Of a stretch of DNA of 64,000 nt, positions 26,726-35,701 are shown one piece after another. The stretch comes from Beijerinckiaceae bacterium. GTDB lineage: Bacteria > Pseudomonadota > Alphaproteobacteria > Rhizobiales > Beijerinckiaceae. The stretch lies in contig JAJPIC010000016.1 of NCBI GenBank assembly GCA_021324915.1, forward strand, positions 1 to 64,000, written 5' to 3'. How positions within the stretch are numbered: the stretch's first letter is position 1; each line of letters opens with the position of its first letter. The notes beneath the pieces were generated by a model. It searched no databases, was not told the DNA's origin, and saw only the letters and a list, made by a program, of their open reading frames with translations. The translations under genes were made by a program, and so were the position numbers.

Positions 26726-27583
26726 TCAATCGTGCTTCTTCTTGTAATCGGTGATGTAGAGCTGCGCGATCTCTTTGTCGTTGTCGGTCGCCGCAGCCGC
26801 AGCCGAGTTGTAAAGGTCGACGATCCACGGATCTTTCTTGTTTTGCACGGCGGTATCGCGCGCGAGCGTCAGGTACATGAGGCCGAGGCCGCGCTGACGC
26901 GGCACGCCGTCGCGGCCGGTGAACAGCAATTGCCCCAGCAGCGCCTGCGCCTCGGCATGGTTCTTCTCTGCCGCGAGGTGCAGCCAGCGCGCGGCTTGCG
27001 CCGGATCCTTGCCGACGCCATTGCCGTCGAGATACATGCGAGCCAAATCATACTGAGCGTTCGGATCGCCGAAATTCGTCGCCGCATATTGGAACATGGC
27101 GAGCGCCCGCAGCGGATCGGGCGTGACCTTCGTATTGGCTATTCCGTTGAGACTATAGGCGCCGAGCGCGACGAAAGCGCTCGAGACGACCGGCAGTTCG
27201 CGCGGATCGGGATTGTCCTCGTCGTAATCCTGGACGATCTGCGAGAAATATTCGTAAGCCTTGATATCGTCGTGCGGGACGCCGTCGCCATCCGCATACA
27301 TTTTGGCGAGCTTCCAGCGCGCGAGCGATTCTCCGCCGGCGGCAGCATATTTCAAGGCTTCGAGGCCGGAGCGGGAATTGCCGCTTTTGAAATCTTCAAG
27401 CCCGGCGCGCAACGCGGCCTGCGGATTCTTGAAGATCTGCAAAGGCGTCGTCTTGTCGGTCGTCGCCGCGGTCTGGGCGCTGCCGTCAAAAGCAAGACTC
27501 GAAGGCGCAACCACGCCCACGGCGCTCGCGAAAGCCGCGATGCCGACAACGGCGAAAAGACGGTTGCGACTAGACGTCCGCAT
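26726..27583 (-). CDS. exoR: ExoR-like periplasmic Sel1-repeat regulator
   Basis: 285 residues. A signal peptide ([23 protein letters not shown]) is followed by Sel1-type repeats: [83 protein letters not shown] and QALLGQLLF. The order and spacing, including the long insert with [18 protein letters not shown], resemble ExoR of rhizobia. That protein binds the sensor ExoS in the periplasm and holds back the ExoS-ChvI system controlling exopolysaccharide and motility. exoS/chvI are not in the window. The ATG at 27583 overlaps the ilvD end by 14 bp, suggesting coupled translation. ExoR identity is by remembered family pattern. Confidence 0.75.
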   Translation of the reverse strand: MRTSSRNRLFAVVGIAAFASAVGVVAPSSLAFDGSAQTAATTDKTTPLQIFKNPQAALRAGLEDFKSGNSRSGLEALKYAAAGGESLARWKLAKMYADGDGVPHDDIKAYEYFSQIVQDYDEDNPDPRELPVVSSAFVALGAYSLNGIANTKVTPDPLRALAMFQYAATNFGDPNAQYDLARMYLDGNGVGKDPAQAARWLHLAAEKNHAEAQALLGQLLFTGRDGVPRQRGLGLMYLTLARDTAVQNKKDPWIVDLYNSAAAAATDNDKEIAQLYITDYKKKHD

Positions 27584-29300
27584 AGCAGCGAGTCTCACCT
27601 GCAGCGCCGGGATGGGTGACCGCGCCATAACGCGCCGCTCCCACCTCCTGCGCATATTTGTAGAGCGCGCCCGAACCAAATCCCGTCGGCCGCGGCTTCC
27701 AGCTCTTGCGACGCTCGGCGAGCTCCTCCTCCGAAACCTTGAGCTCGATCGTGCCCTTGCGGGCATCGATGGCGATCATGTCGCCGTCGCGGACCAGCGC
27801 GATCGGACCGCCGACCGCCGCCTCCGGTCCGACATGGCCGATGCAGAAGCCGCGGGTCGCTCCCGAGAAACGCCCATCCGTGATCAGCGCAACTTTATTG
27901 CCCATGCCCTGGCCGTAGAGCGCCGCCGTGGTGGCAAGCATTTCACGCATACCTGGGCCGCCGCGTGGCCCTTCGTAGCGGATGACGAGAACCGAGCCCG
28001 GCTGGTAGCGGCGGTTGGAAACCGCTTCGAAACAAGCCTCTTCGCTGTCGAAGCAATGCGCCGGCCCTTCGAAGACGAGCTTCTCCTGATCGATTCCGGC
28101 GACTTTCACGATGGCGCCGTCCGGAGCCAGATTGCCCTTGAGCCCGACGACGCCGCCGGTCGGGCTGATCGGCTTGTCCGCTGCGCGGACGACGTCCTGC
28201 GCCGGGTTCCATTTGACGCCGGCGAGGTTCTCGGCGAGCGTCCGTCCGGTCACCGTCAGGCAATCACCGTGCAGGAAGCCGTGCTCGAGCAAGGTCTTCA
28301 TGAGCAAAGGCACGCCGCCCGCTTCGAACAAGTCCTTGGCGACGTAGCGTCCGCTCGGCTTCAGATCGGCGATATAGGGCGTGCGCTCAAAAACTTCGGC
28401 GACGGCGAAGAGATCGAAATCGATCCCGCATTCATGCGCGATTGCCGGAAGATGCAGCGCCGCATTGGTCGAGCCGCCCGACGCGGCGACGACGCTCGCC
28501 GCATTCTCCAGCGCCTTTCGCGTGACGATGTCGCGCGGGCGAATGTTCCGGGCAAGCAGTTCCATGACCATCTGACCGGCGAGGTCGCAGAACCTGTCGC
28601 GGATTTCGTAGGGTGCAGGGGCGCCGGCAGAATAGGGCAGCGCCAGCCCGATCGCCTCCGACACCGTCGCCATCGTATTGGCGGTGAATTGCGCCCCGCA
28701 GGCGCCGGCCGAAGGACAGGCGACCATTTCGAGCTCATCGAGATCGGCCGCCGACATCGCGCCGACAGAAAACTTGCCGACCGCCTCGAAGAGGTCCTGA
28801 ACCGTGACCGGATGGCCGCGGAAGGAGCCCGGCAGGATCGACCCGCCGTAGATGAAGATCGACGGCACATTGAGGCGCAGCATCGCCATCATCATGCCCG
28901 GCAACGACTTGTCGCATCCGGCTAGTCCGACGAGCGCATCGTAGCAATGGCCGCGCATGGTGAGTTCGACCGAATCCGCGATCACTTCGCGCGAGACGAG
29001 CGAGGATTTCATGCCCTCGTGGCCCATGGCCATGCCGTCGGTGACGGTGATGGTGCAGAATTCACGCGGCGTGCCGCCGGCGGCAGCGACGCCCTTTTTG
29101 ACGACCTGCGCCTGGCGCATCAGCGCGATGTTGCACGGAGCCGCTTCGTTCCAGCAGGAGGCCACGCCGACGAGCGGCTGATGAATCTCCTCGCGCGTCA
29201 GCCCCATCGCATAAAGGTAGGAGCGATGCGGCGCCCGTTCCGGGCCCTCCGTCACGTGGCGGCTGGGGAGTTTTCGCTTGTCGAATACGCGCGCGTCCAA
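27570..29300 (-). CDS. ilvD: Dihydroxy-acid dehydratase
   Basis: Dehydrates 2,3-dihydroxy-isovalerate and its homologue to the keto acids of valine and isoleucine, using an Fe-S cluster. 576 residues. [23 protein letters not shown] opens the enzyme. Fe-S cysteines are in [34 protein letters not shown] and [41 protein letters not shown] is the C-terminal signature. The start is TTG at 29300, since homologues begin with MDA and KLPSRHV. A hairpin (29333-29351) lies 33 bases upstream. The stop overlaps the exoR start, linking them in one message. Fe-S dependence ties it to the suf operon. Confidence 0.95.
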   Translation of the reverse strand: MDARVFDKRKLPSRHVTEGPERAPHRSYLYAMGLTREEIHQPLVGVASCWNEAAPCNIALMRQAQVVKKGVAAAGGTPREFCTITVTDGMAMGHEGMKSSLVSREVIADSVELTMRGHCYDALVGLAGCDKSLPGMMMAMLRLNVPSIFIYGGSILPGSFRGHPVTVQDLFEAVGKFSVGAMSAADLDELEMVACPSAGACGAQFTANTMATVSEAIGLALPYSAGAPAPYEIRDRFCDLAGQMVMELLARNIRPRDIVTRKALENAASVVAASGGSTNAALHLPAIAHECGIDFDLFAVAEVFERTPYIADLKPSGRYVAKDLFEAGGVPLLMKTLLEHGFLHGDCLTVTGRTLAENLAGVKWNPAQDVVRAADKPISPTGGVVGLKGNLAPDGAIVKVAGIDQEKLVFEGPAHCFDSEEACFEAVSNRRYQPGSVLVIRYEGPRGGPGMREMLATTAALYGQGMGNKVALITDGRFSGATRGFCIGHVGPEAAVGGPIALVRDGDMIAIDARKGTIELKVSEEELAERRKSWKPRPTGFGSGALYKYAQEVGAARYGAVTHPGAAGETRCYADV

Positions 29301-29645
29301 AGTCTCAACCCCGCAGTTCTAAGGTCAGCGACGGGTCCTTTTGGAGGACCCCAATGCCACGCGGGGACGCGGGCGATGACTCCTGATACTTAGGAACTTC
29401 TGCTACCGAACTCTTCCACCAGTTTCGACGATTTGCGCCGTCAAACCCGGTTTCACTCAATGGCAATGAGCTTAGCCGGCGGTTTATGGCTTAAAAGCGG
29501 CTTTCTTCTTGGCTAAAGAAGTCCTGTAGAAGATGATCCTAAGCTGTGGCTCGGAAGTCACAAAGCAGCAGGCCGATTAATCTTAAGCCCACGCATTGCC
29601 GCGCCACGGCGCGCTCGCACAACTCTCCGCGTTCAGCGCCGCCGA
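29301..29645. other. ilvD leader region with hairpin
   Basis: 345 bases without a gene between ilvD and mntR, both minus. GGGTCCT (29333-29339) and AGGACCC (29345-29351) form a 7-bp stem with a 5-base loop in what would be the ilvD 5' leader. No T run and no branched-chain leader peptide were seen. Nothing else recognisable. Confidence 0.5.
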
Positions 29646-30119
29646 TCATTCCGCTTTGCGGCCCGGCAATCCGCCGCGCCCCAGAAAGCGAGCGAAAGCA
29701 GCAAGCGCCAAGTCAGAGACATGGTGTTCGATTCCCTCGGCATCAAGCTCGGCGCACTGCTGCGGCACACCGACCGCAACGAGGAGGTCGACGACGAGCC
29801 GATGGCGCGCGCGCACGCGCGCGGCGAGCTCTGTGCCTTGCGGCGTCAAGAAGACACCGCGATAGAGTTTGGAGGTTGCAAGCCCTTCGCGCTTCAGCCG
29901 AGCAATGCTCTTGATCGCCGTGGCGTGAGAGACGCCGAGGCGCCGGGCAATGTCGGTCGGCCGCGCCTCGCCCTGAGTGGTCAAGAGATCGTCGATCAGT
30001 TCGACATAGTCTTCCAACACGGCCGTCGCCTGCGCCGAACGGGCTTTGCCAAATCTTGCGGCCTGAACCTCCTCGTTGGGAAGCTCCGGCTGGGACGCGG
30101 CAACCTTCCTGGCGCTCAT
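29646..30119 (-). CDS. mntR: Manganese-responsive regulator MntR (DtxR family)
   Basis: 157 residues, a dimeric metal-dependent repressor. Residues about 30-60 (TAVLEDYVELIDDLLTTQGE) start the winged-helix domain; ARPTDIARRLGVSHATAIKSIARLKREGL is the helix-turn-helix. The following wing (YRGVFLTPQGTELAARVRARH) and RLVVDLLVAVGVPQQCAELDAEGIEHHVSD include the metal-site Cys/Glu/His positions of the family. It lacks the SH3-like third domain, as MntR should. The ATG at 30119 has GAGGA about nine bases upstream. It is divergent from mntH, with a near-perfect palindrome between them; it should repress mntH when manganese is sufficient. Confidence 0.93.
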   Translation of the reverse strand: MSARKVAASQPELPNEEVQAARFGKARSAQATAVLEDYVELIDDLLTTQGEARPTDIARRLGVSHATAIKSIARLKREGLATSKLYRGVFLTPQGTELAARVRARHRLVVDLLVAVGVPQQCAELDAEGIEHHVSDLALAAFARFLGRGGLPGRKAE

Positions 30120-30176
30120 TTTCAAATTTCCTCGACCGTTCGCTCGAAGCATGCGCTCGCGCATTGAACTTTTCAA

Positions 30177-30205
30177 TTGCGGACCGATTTAATGCCACAT
30201 ATGCT
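30177..30205 (+). promoter_or_regulatory. Probable mntH promoter
   Basis: TTGCGG (30177-30182) as -35, 17-base spacer, TATGCT (30200-30205) as -10. The operator follows directly, so a start near 30212 would lie inside it. Confidence 0.45.
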
Positions 30206-30206
30206 T

Positions 30207-30226
30207 TTTGTAGCTAAGGCAACAAA
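30207..30226. promoter_or_regulatory. Predicted MntR operator
   Basis: TTTGTAGCTAAGGCAACAAA has dyad symmetry TTTGT-N-GC-N4-GC-N-ACAAA, the same architecture as the E. coli MntR box. It sits between mntR and mntH just downstream of the proposed -10 element of mntH. Confidence 0.7.
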
Positions 30227-30228
30227 TT

Positions 30229-30258
30229 AAGGCTTCAGGAAAGAAGGCTTCAGGAAAA
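30229..30258. repeat. 15-bp tandem duplication including the mntH ribosome site
   Basis: AAGGCTTCAGGAAAG (30229-30243) is repeated as AAGGCTTCAGGAAAA (30244-30258). The second AGGAAAAAGGG serves as Shine-Dalgarno for mntH at 30265; the first is a duplicate copy 15 bases upstream. Confidence 0.8.
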
Positions 30259-30264
30259 AGGGCA

Positions 30265-31569
30265 ATGGCGGACGTCAGCGCGGCGGACGAGCGACTGAAC
30301 CGGACCCAGAACGCCATTCGGGCGGCGCTCGAGGGCCGTCGGCGTGGCTTGCGTGCCGCCTTGCCCCTCGCCGGTCCGGCGGTGATCGTGTCGATCGCCT
30401 ATATGGACCCCGGCAATTTCGCGACGAACATCCAGGCGGGCGCCAAATATGGCTATAGCCTGCTCTGGGTCGTCCTCATCGCCAATTTGATCGCGATGCT
30501 GTTCCAGGCGCTTTCCGCCAAGCTCGGCATCGTTACGGGGCGCAATCTCGCGGAACTTTGCCGCCAGCATTGGCCACGCGCGCTTGTCTTCGCCATGTGG
30601 ATTGCAAGCGAGATCGCCGCCATGGCGACCGACCTTGCCGAATTCCTCGGCGGCGCGGTCGGCCTCTCGCTCCTGTTTCATCTGCCCTTGCTTTGGGGAA
30701 TGGCAGTCACCGCGCTCGTGACCTACGCCATTCTGACGCTCGAGCGGCGGGGCTTTCGGCCGATCGAGATCGTCATTGGCGCCCTCGTCGGCGTGATCGC
30801 GATTTGCTATCTCATCGAAATCTTCATCGTCCCGGTGCATTGGGGCGCCGCGGCCTTTCATCTCGTCGCGCCCGAACTCCCCGATCCAGCTGCGGTGACG
30901 ATCGCCGTCGGCATTATCGGCGCAACGGTCATGCCGCACGCGATCTATCTCCATTCGGGCCTGACGCAAGCGCGCATGCCGCTGCGCAACGAGGCCGAGC
31001 GGCGCAAGCTTCTCTTCTATTCCGACCGAGAGGTCGTCGTCGCCTTGACGATTGCCGGCGCAGTCAATGTGGCGATGGTGATGATGGCCGCTGCTGCCTT
31101 CCACCTCGGACATAGCGACGTGGCAGAGATCGAGACCGCTTATCACACGCTGACGCCGCTGCTCGGCACTGGGGCCGCCATCGTCTTTCTCGTCTCGCTT
31201 CTGGCCTCGGGCATTTCGAGTTCGGCGGTCGGCACCATGGCCGGACAGACGATCATGCAGGGTTTCGTCGGGTTCAGGATTCCCATCTGGCTGCGGCGCG
31301 TCATCACCATGACGCCGGCCTTCATTGTCGTGGGCCTCGGCGCCAATGCCACGAGCGCCCTCGTCATCAGCCAGGTCGTGCTGAGCCTCGCCCTGCCCAT
31401 GCCGATGATCGCTCTCATGATCTTCACCGGCCGGCGCGACGTCATGGGCGTGTTCGTGAACGGCCCGCTCACCAAGGCCGCGGGCATTGCGGCCACCGCC
31501 GCGGTTCTCGTCCTCAATTGCGTGCTGCTGCTGACGACCATCGGCGTGCACGTGCCGCTTTTGCCTTAG
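30265..31569 (+). CDS. mntH: Nramp-type Mn2+/H+ symporter
   Basis: 434 residues, inner-membrane manganese (also iron) importer. The Nramp signature in helix 1 is YMDPGNFATNIQAGAKYGYS, with the metal-binding Asp-Pro-Gly-Asn; helix 6 has ATVMPHAIYLHSGLTQ with the Met-Pro-His metal site. GTMAGQTIMQGFVGFRIP is the conserved loop after helix 8. Eleven helices can be traced. The start at 30265 has a strong AGGAAAAAGGG ribosome site. Regulated by the divergent mntR through the palindrome 30207-30226. Confidence 0.95.
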   Translation: MADVSAADERLNRTQNAIRAALEGRRRGLRAALPLAGPAVIVSIAYMDPGNFATNIQAGAKYGYSLLWVVLIANLIAMLFQALSAKLGIVTGRNLAELCRQHWPRALVFAMWIASEIAAMATDLAEFLGGAVGLSLLFHLPLLWGMAVTALVTYAILTLERRGFRPIEIVIGALVGVIAICYLIEIFIVPVHWGAAAFHLVAPELPDPAAVTIAVGIIGATVMPHAIYLHSGLTQARMPLRNEAERRKLLFYSDREVVVALTIAGAVNVAMVMMAAAAFHLGHSDVAEIETAYHTLTPLLGTGAAIVFLVSLLASGISSSAVGTMAGQTIMQGFVGFRIPIWLRRVITMTPAFIVVGLGANATSALVISQVVLSLALPMPMIALMIFTGRRDVMGVFVNGPLTKAAGIAATAAVLVLNCVLLLTTIGVHVPLLP

Positions 31570-31582
31570 CGGCCGCCCGCGC

Positions 31583-31726
31583 TTAACCGTTCGGTTGAGG
31601 ATCGGCGTGGCAAGACTTGGGAATGCTCGGAATATTGAACTGCTCGAACCTGCCGCAATTATCGCAGCCGGTGAGAATCAAGGCGGCGAACAGTGCCGCG
31701 GCGAGACAGAAAAGGCGGCGTGCCAA
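31583..31726 (-). CDS. Tiny predicted lipoprotein, 47 residues
   Basis: Unrecognised. The TTG at 31726 has an excellent ribosome site, GGGGGAG ending seven bases upstream. The product starts MARRLFCLAAALFAALILTGC: a basic n-region, hydrophobic core and lipobox LTGC, so cleavage before Cys21 and lipidation are predicted. The remaining 26 residues (DNCGRFEQFNIPS...) contain two more cysteines. A convergent neighbour of mntH, 13 bp from its stop. The quality of start site and lipobox makes a chance frame unlikely; function is unknown. Confidence 0.65.
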   Translation of the reverse strand: MARRLFCLAAALFAALILTGCDNCGRFEQFNIPSIPKSCHADPQPNG

Positions 31727-31892
31727 GGTCTAGCTCCCCCAAGCGCCGGCAACCCCGAAAAGACTTAGCACAAGCCCCGCCGTTTTGCATCCAAGCGGGG
31801 GCTATTCCCGCACAAGTTGAGCAAATCATTAACCACAGAGACCCTATCTTGGCTCAGCGGCGGCACTGAGGCGCGAGCGGCAAGGGTCGGAC

Positions 31893-32312
31893 ATGCAGAA
31901 CACCCAAAACATGCGAGCGGTCGAGCGCATCAGGTCTTTCCTACGCGCCCAGATCATCTTCAACAACCGCATGTCGACCATCGACTGCGTCATCAAGAAT
32001 ATTTCCCCGAATGGCGCCAAGATCGCGCTCGCCGATACGGTAACCGTTCCCAAGGAATTCGATCTTTCCATTCCCCAGAGGGGCCGGAGCTATCATGCGC
32101 GCCTTATTTGGCGCGATACGGAATTCATCGGCGTCGAATTTACCGACGCGCAGGATGCAGCGAGCGTCCGCACCGCTCCGGCGGCCGAAACTGCCAAGGG
32201 CGGAGAGGCGCGGTTGCACGAGCTCGAAATACAGAATGCCGAGCTGAAGGCGCGCGTCCGGGCGCTCTGCAAGAAGCTCGAAGATCTGGGCCAAGATCCA
32301 GGTCTGGTCTAG
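31893..32312 (+). CDS. PilZ domain protein
   Basis: 139 residues, probable cyclic-di-GMP receptor. A PilZ fold occupies about residues 8-90: RAVERIRSFLRAQIIF at the start, CVIKNISPNGAKIALAD as the conserved N/D-x-S-x-x-G strand, then FDLSIPQRGRSYHARLIWRDTEFIGVEF. The usual R-x-x-x-R motif is present only in altered form (RAVERIR), so binding is uncertain. Residues 105-139 form a short coiled coil (RLHELEIQNAELKARVRALCKKLEDL), which could mediate dimerisation. No partner is evident from context; it is convergent with lolD. Confidence 0.82.
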   Translation: MQNTQNMRAVERIRSFLRAQIIFNNRMSTIDCVIKNISPNGAKIALADTVTVPKEFDLSIPQRGRSYHARLIWRDTEFIGVEFTDAQDAASVRTAPAAETAKGGEARLHELEIQNAELKARVRALCKKLEDLGQDPGLV

Positions 32313-32342
32313 CGCCTCCGCCCGCTCGCGTGGAGCGCTCGC

Positions 32343-33023
32343 CTAGATTTCGACGATCATTCCTTCCTTGAGCGTCACGCGCCGCGTCATTCTCAGCGCG
32401 AGCCCTTCGTTGTGTGTCGCAACCAAAGTGGCGAGGCCGGTCGCTTTCACGAGCGTCTCGAGTGCCTGGAAGACGTGATCGGCCGTATGCGGGTCGAGAT
32501 TGCCGGTCGGTTCGTCCGCGAGCAGAACACCCGGCCCGTTCGCCACGGCGCGCGCGATCGCCACACGTTGCTGCTCGCCGCCGGAAAGTTCGGCAGGTCG
32601 ATGTTTGGCGCGCGCCGCAAGCCCGAGATAATCGAGGAGCTCCAGGCTCCGGTCTCTCGCTTTTGCGCGGGAAAGCCCGGCGATCATTTGCGGCAGCATG
32701 ATGTTTTCGAGCGCCGAGAATTCCGGCAGGAGATGATGAAACTGATAGACGAAGCCGATCGAATTGCGCCTGAGCGCCGTGCGCGCATCATCGCTCATAT
32801 GGGTCGTTGGCGCGCCATCGACATAGACTTCGCCGCCCTCGGGGCGCTCCAGCAGGCCGGCAATATGCAGCAGCGTCGATTTGCCGGCGCCCGAGGGCGC
32901 AACGAGCGCGACCGATTGGCCGGGAAACAGCGCGAAATCTCCCCCGCTCAGGACAGAGAGCGCGGTTTCGCCTTGCCGGTAACAGCGTTCGACCTTTTCG
33001 AGCTGAAGGACGGGCCGGGTCAT
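32343..33023 (-). CDS. lolD: Lipoprotein-releasing ABC transporter ATPase LolD
   Basis: 226 residues; provides energy for releasing outer-membrane lipoproteins from the inner membrane. Walker [12 protein letters not shown], the Lol/MacB-type signature [19 protein letters not shown], signature motif [15 protein letters not shown], Walker [13 protein letters not shown] and switch His ATHNEGLA are all present. The ATG at 33023 overlaps the last base of the lolC stop (TGATG), so it is translated right after lolC. A longer frame to 33071 runs inside lolC and is ignored. Confidence 0.94.
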   Translation of the reverse strand: MTRPVLQLEKVERCYRQGETALSVLSGGDFALFPGQSVALVAPSGAGKSTLLHIAGLLERPEGGEVYVDGAPTTHMSDDARTALRRNSIGFVYQFHHLLPEFSALENIMLPQMIAGLSRAKARDRSLELLDYLGLAARAKHRPAELSGGEQQRVAIARAVANGPGVLLADEPTGNLDPHTADHVFQALETLVKATGLATLVATHNEGLALRMTRRVTLKEGMIVEI

Positions 33024-34288
33024 CACTCGTAGCGTAGCGCTTCGACCGGATCGAGCCGCGCCGCCCGCCACGAGGGATAGAGCGTCGCAAGGATGGATAG
33101 AAGGAGCGTCATGCCGACGACGACCACGACCTCGCGCGGATCGACGACCGACGGGAGCCGCGACAGGAAATAGAGCTCGGCCGGGAAGAGATTGGCATGC
33201 AGCAGCCGGTTCAGGAACTGCCTGATCGCTTCCACATTATCGGCGACGACGAGCCCGAGGAGAAAGCCGGCCAGCGTCCCCGCAATACCGATCGAGGCGC
33301 CGGTGATGAGGAAGATCCGCATGACGGCCCCGCGCGTCGCCCCCATCGTGCGCAGGATCGCAATATCGTGGCTCTTGTCCTTCACGAGCATGATGAGACC
33401 GGAAATGATATTGAGCGCCGCCACAAGCACAATCAGAGTCAGGATCACAAACATCACATTGCGTTCGACATTCAGCGCGTCGAAAAAGGTTCGATTGCGT
33501 TCCCGCCAGTCGGTCATCATCACGGGCCGCACTGCGGCCGCCTCGATGGCGCTGCGCACCGAATCGATCTGTTCCGGATCTTTGAGGAAGAGCTCGATGA
33601 CGCTCGCCTGGCCTTCCTGGTTGAAGAAGGCTTGCGCCTCGGGGAGCGGCATATAGACGAAGATCCCGTCGAATTCCGCCATGCCGATCTGAAAGATCGC
33701 CGTCACAGGATAGCTTTTGATGCGCGGGACGATTCCGAAAGGCGTCTGGGCGCCATTGGCGGTGATGAGCTTGATCTTATCGCCGACCCGCAAGTTGAGA
33801 TTGTCCGCAAGCCTCTGCCCGATCGCGACACCTCCCGCCGTATCGAAGCCGGAGAGCGTGCCGGTACGCACCGTGCCGGCAATTCCAGGCAGGCGCGTGA
33901 TGTCGGATTCCCGAATTCCGCGCACCAGAACTCCGGCACCGCCTTGCGCGAAGGAAGACGAGGCGAAGGCCGAGCCTTCGATCATCGGAATGGCGAGATC
34001 GACTCCCGGCACTTTGACGACCCGTTTGGCGAGACTGTCGTAATCGGTGAGCGGCGCATCGGCGGCCTGCAAGAAAATATGGCCGTTGATGCCGACGATC
34101 TTGGCGAGCAGATCCTTGTGGAATCCATTCATCACGGACATGACGACGATCAAGGTGGCAACGCCCAACATAATGCCGAGAAAGGAAAATCCGGCGATCA
34201 CCGACACGTAGCCGGAAGAGCGGCGCGCCCGCAAATAGCGCATCGCAATCATCCATTCGAAGGGAGCGAAAGGCCGCGTCGACGCCAT
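33023..34288 (-). CDS. lolC: Lipoprotein-releasing ABC transporter permease LolC/E
   Basis: 421 residues, FtsX-family inner-membrane permease. [20 protein letters not shown] opens the family, followed by helix 1 ([19 protein letters not shown]), a large periplasmic domain (about 50-270) and three C-terminal helices with [20 protein letters not shown] and the ending [19 protein letters not shown] single permease gene is found with lolD, as usual in alphaproteobacteria, so it probably works as a homodimer (LolF-like) instead of the LolC/LolE pair. proS ends 21 bp upstream on the same strand, suggesting a proS-lolC-lolD message. Confidence 0.92.
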   Translation of the reverse strand: MASTRPFAPFEWMIAMRYLRARRSSGYVSVIAGFSFLGIMLGVATLIVVMSVMNGFHKDLLAKIVGINGHIFLQAADAPLTDYDSLAKRVVKVPGVDLAIPMIEGSAFASSSFAQGGAGVLVRGIRESDITRLPGIAGTVRTGTLSGFDTAGGVAIGQRLADNLNLRVGDKIKLITANGAQTPFGIVPRIKSYPVTAIFQIGMAEFDGIFVYMPLPEAQAFFNQEGQASVIELFLKDPEQIDSVRSAIEAAAVRPVMMTDWRERNRTFFDALNVERNVMFVILTLIVLVAALNIISGLIMLVKDKSHDIAILRTMGATRGAVMRIFLITGASIGIAGTLAGFLLGLVVADNVEAIRQFLNRLLHANLFPAELYFLSRLPSVVDPREVVVVVGMTLLLSILATLYPSWRAARLDPVEALRYE

Positions 34289-34309
34289 CGATTTTCCTGT
34301 CTGCGGCGC

Positions 34310-35629
34310 CTAGGCCACGAATCGGGCGATGGCGTCGTCTAGAGTGATGAGATCACGCGCGCCACTCGCACGTGTTTTCACCTCGACCTTGCCTTCGGCA
34401 AGACCCTTCGGCCCGACAATGATCTGATAGGGAAGCCCGATCAGATCGAGGCGGGCGAATTTGCCGCCGGGCCTCTCGTCCGTATCGTCATAGAGCACGT
34501 CGATCCCGGCCTTTTTGAGTGCATCGTAGATTTTTAGCGAAGCCGCATCGCTTTCGGGATCGCCGACCTTCAGATTGGCGATCCCGATCAAGAACGGCGC
34601 GACTGATTCCGGCCAGATGATTCCGGCCTCGTCATGACCGGCTTCGATCAGCGCGCCGACGAGCCGCGAAACGCCGACCCCGTAGGAGCCGCCCAAGATC
34701 GGCCTTTCCACTCCATCCGGGCCTGCGACCACGGCATGCATGGGCCTTGAATATTTGTCGCCGAAGTAAAAGACCTGACCCACTTCGATGCCGCGCTTCC
34801 TCAGGCGCTTTTCCGGTGCCGTTTCGCGTTCGAATCGCGCCTGATCGTGAACATCGTCGGTCGCGGCATAAAGGCTCGTCCAGGCCTTGATGACGGGCTC
34901 GAGGTCGGCGTCGTAATCGACGTCCTCGGCCGGGATCGGCAGATCGAGAATATCGGCATTGCAATAGACGCCCGATTCCCCCGTCTCGGCGAGAATAATG
35001 AACTCATGGCTGAGTTCGCCGCCGATCGGGCCGGTCTCGGCGCGCATGGGAATGGCTTTGAGCCCCATCCGGGCAAAGATCCGCAGATAGGCGACGAACA
35101 TGCGCTGATAGGAGCGGCGCGCGCCGGCTTCGTCGAGATCGAAGGAATAAGCATCCTTCATCAGAAATTCGCGACCGCGCATGACACCGAAACGGGGGCG
35201 CTGCTCGTCGCGAAACTTCCATTGGATGTGATAGAGGTTCTTCGGCAGTTCCTTGTAGCTGCGGACATAGGCGCGGAAGATCTCGGTGATCATGTCCTCA
35301 TTGGTCGGCCCATAGAGCAAGTCGCGCTCGTGCCGATCCTTGATCCGCAGCATTTCCGGCCCATAGGCGTCGTAGCGGCCGCTCTCGCGCCAAAGATCGG
35401 CAAGCTGCAAGGTCGGCATCAAAAGCTCGATCGCCCCTGCCCGGTCCATTTCCTCGCGCACGATCTGCGTCACTTTCTGCAGAACGCGGAAGCCGAGCGG
35501 CAGCCAGGCATAGATGCCCGCCGCTTCCTGGCGGATCATTCCGGCGCGCAGCATCAGCCGGTGGGAGAGGATTTCAGCTTCTTTGGGCGTCTCGCGCAGG
35601 ATAGGCAGGAAGTAACGGGAAAGGCGCAT
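34310..35629 (-). CDS. proS: Prolyl-tRNA synthetase (short alphaproteobacterial type)
   Basis: Class II aminoacyl-tRNA synthetase charging tRNA-Pro. 439 residues, about 130 fewer than E. coli ProS. Motif 1 region [16 protein letters not shown], the [10 protein letters not shown] loop, motif 2 [29 protein letters not shown] and motif 3 [18 protein letters not shown] are intact. The sequence passes from motif 2 to [17 protein letters not shown] without the usual editing insertion, so Ala-tRNA-Pro must be cleared elsewhere. An anticodon-binding domain ([23 protein letters not shown]) ends it. ATG at 35629 chosen from the family start MRLSRYF. Confidence 0.95.
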   Translation of the reverse strand: MRLSRYFLPILRETPKEAEILSHRLMLRAGMIRQEAAGIYAWLPLGFRVLQKVTQIVREEMDRAGAIELLMPTLQLADLWRESGRYDAYGPEMLRIKDRHERDLLYGPTNEDMITEIFRAYVRSYKELPKNLYHIQWKFRDEQRPRFGVMRGREFLMKDAYSFDLDEAGARRSYQRMFVAYLRIFARMGLKAIPMRAETGPIGGELSHEFIILAETGESGVYCNADILDLPIPAEDVDYDADLEPVIKAWTSLYAATDDVHDQARFERETAPEKRLRKRGIEVGQVFYFGDKYSRPMHAVVAGPDGVERPILGGSYGVGVSRLVGALIEAGHDEAGIIWPESVAPFLIGIANLKVGDPESDAASLKIYDALKKAGIDVLYDDTDERPGGKFARLDLIGLPYQIIVGPKGLAEGKVEVKTRASGARDLITLDDAIARFVA

Positions 35630-35701
35630 GAATGGACTCGGCGGGAATGAGCCGGCCGCCGCAGCCACCGACTTTGTCGGCGTCCAAACAATCGCAAAGA
35701 C

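Noticed and set aside
27261-28925. A 554-codon frame opposite exoR and ilvD
   Set aside because: No domain signs, and ilvD with all Fe-S motifs occupies the other strand.
29333-29351. ilvD attenuator or riboswitch
   Set aside because: The hairpin is real, but there is no T run, no leader peptide rich in Leu/Ile/Val and no alternative pairing that I could see.
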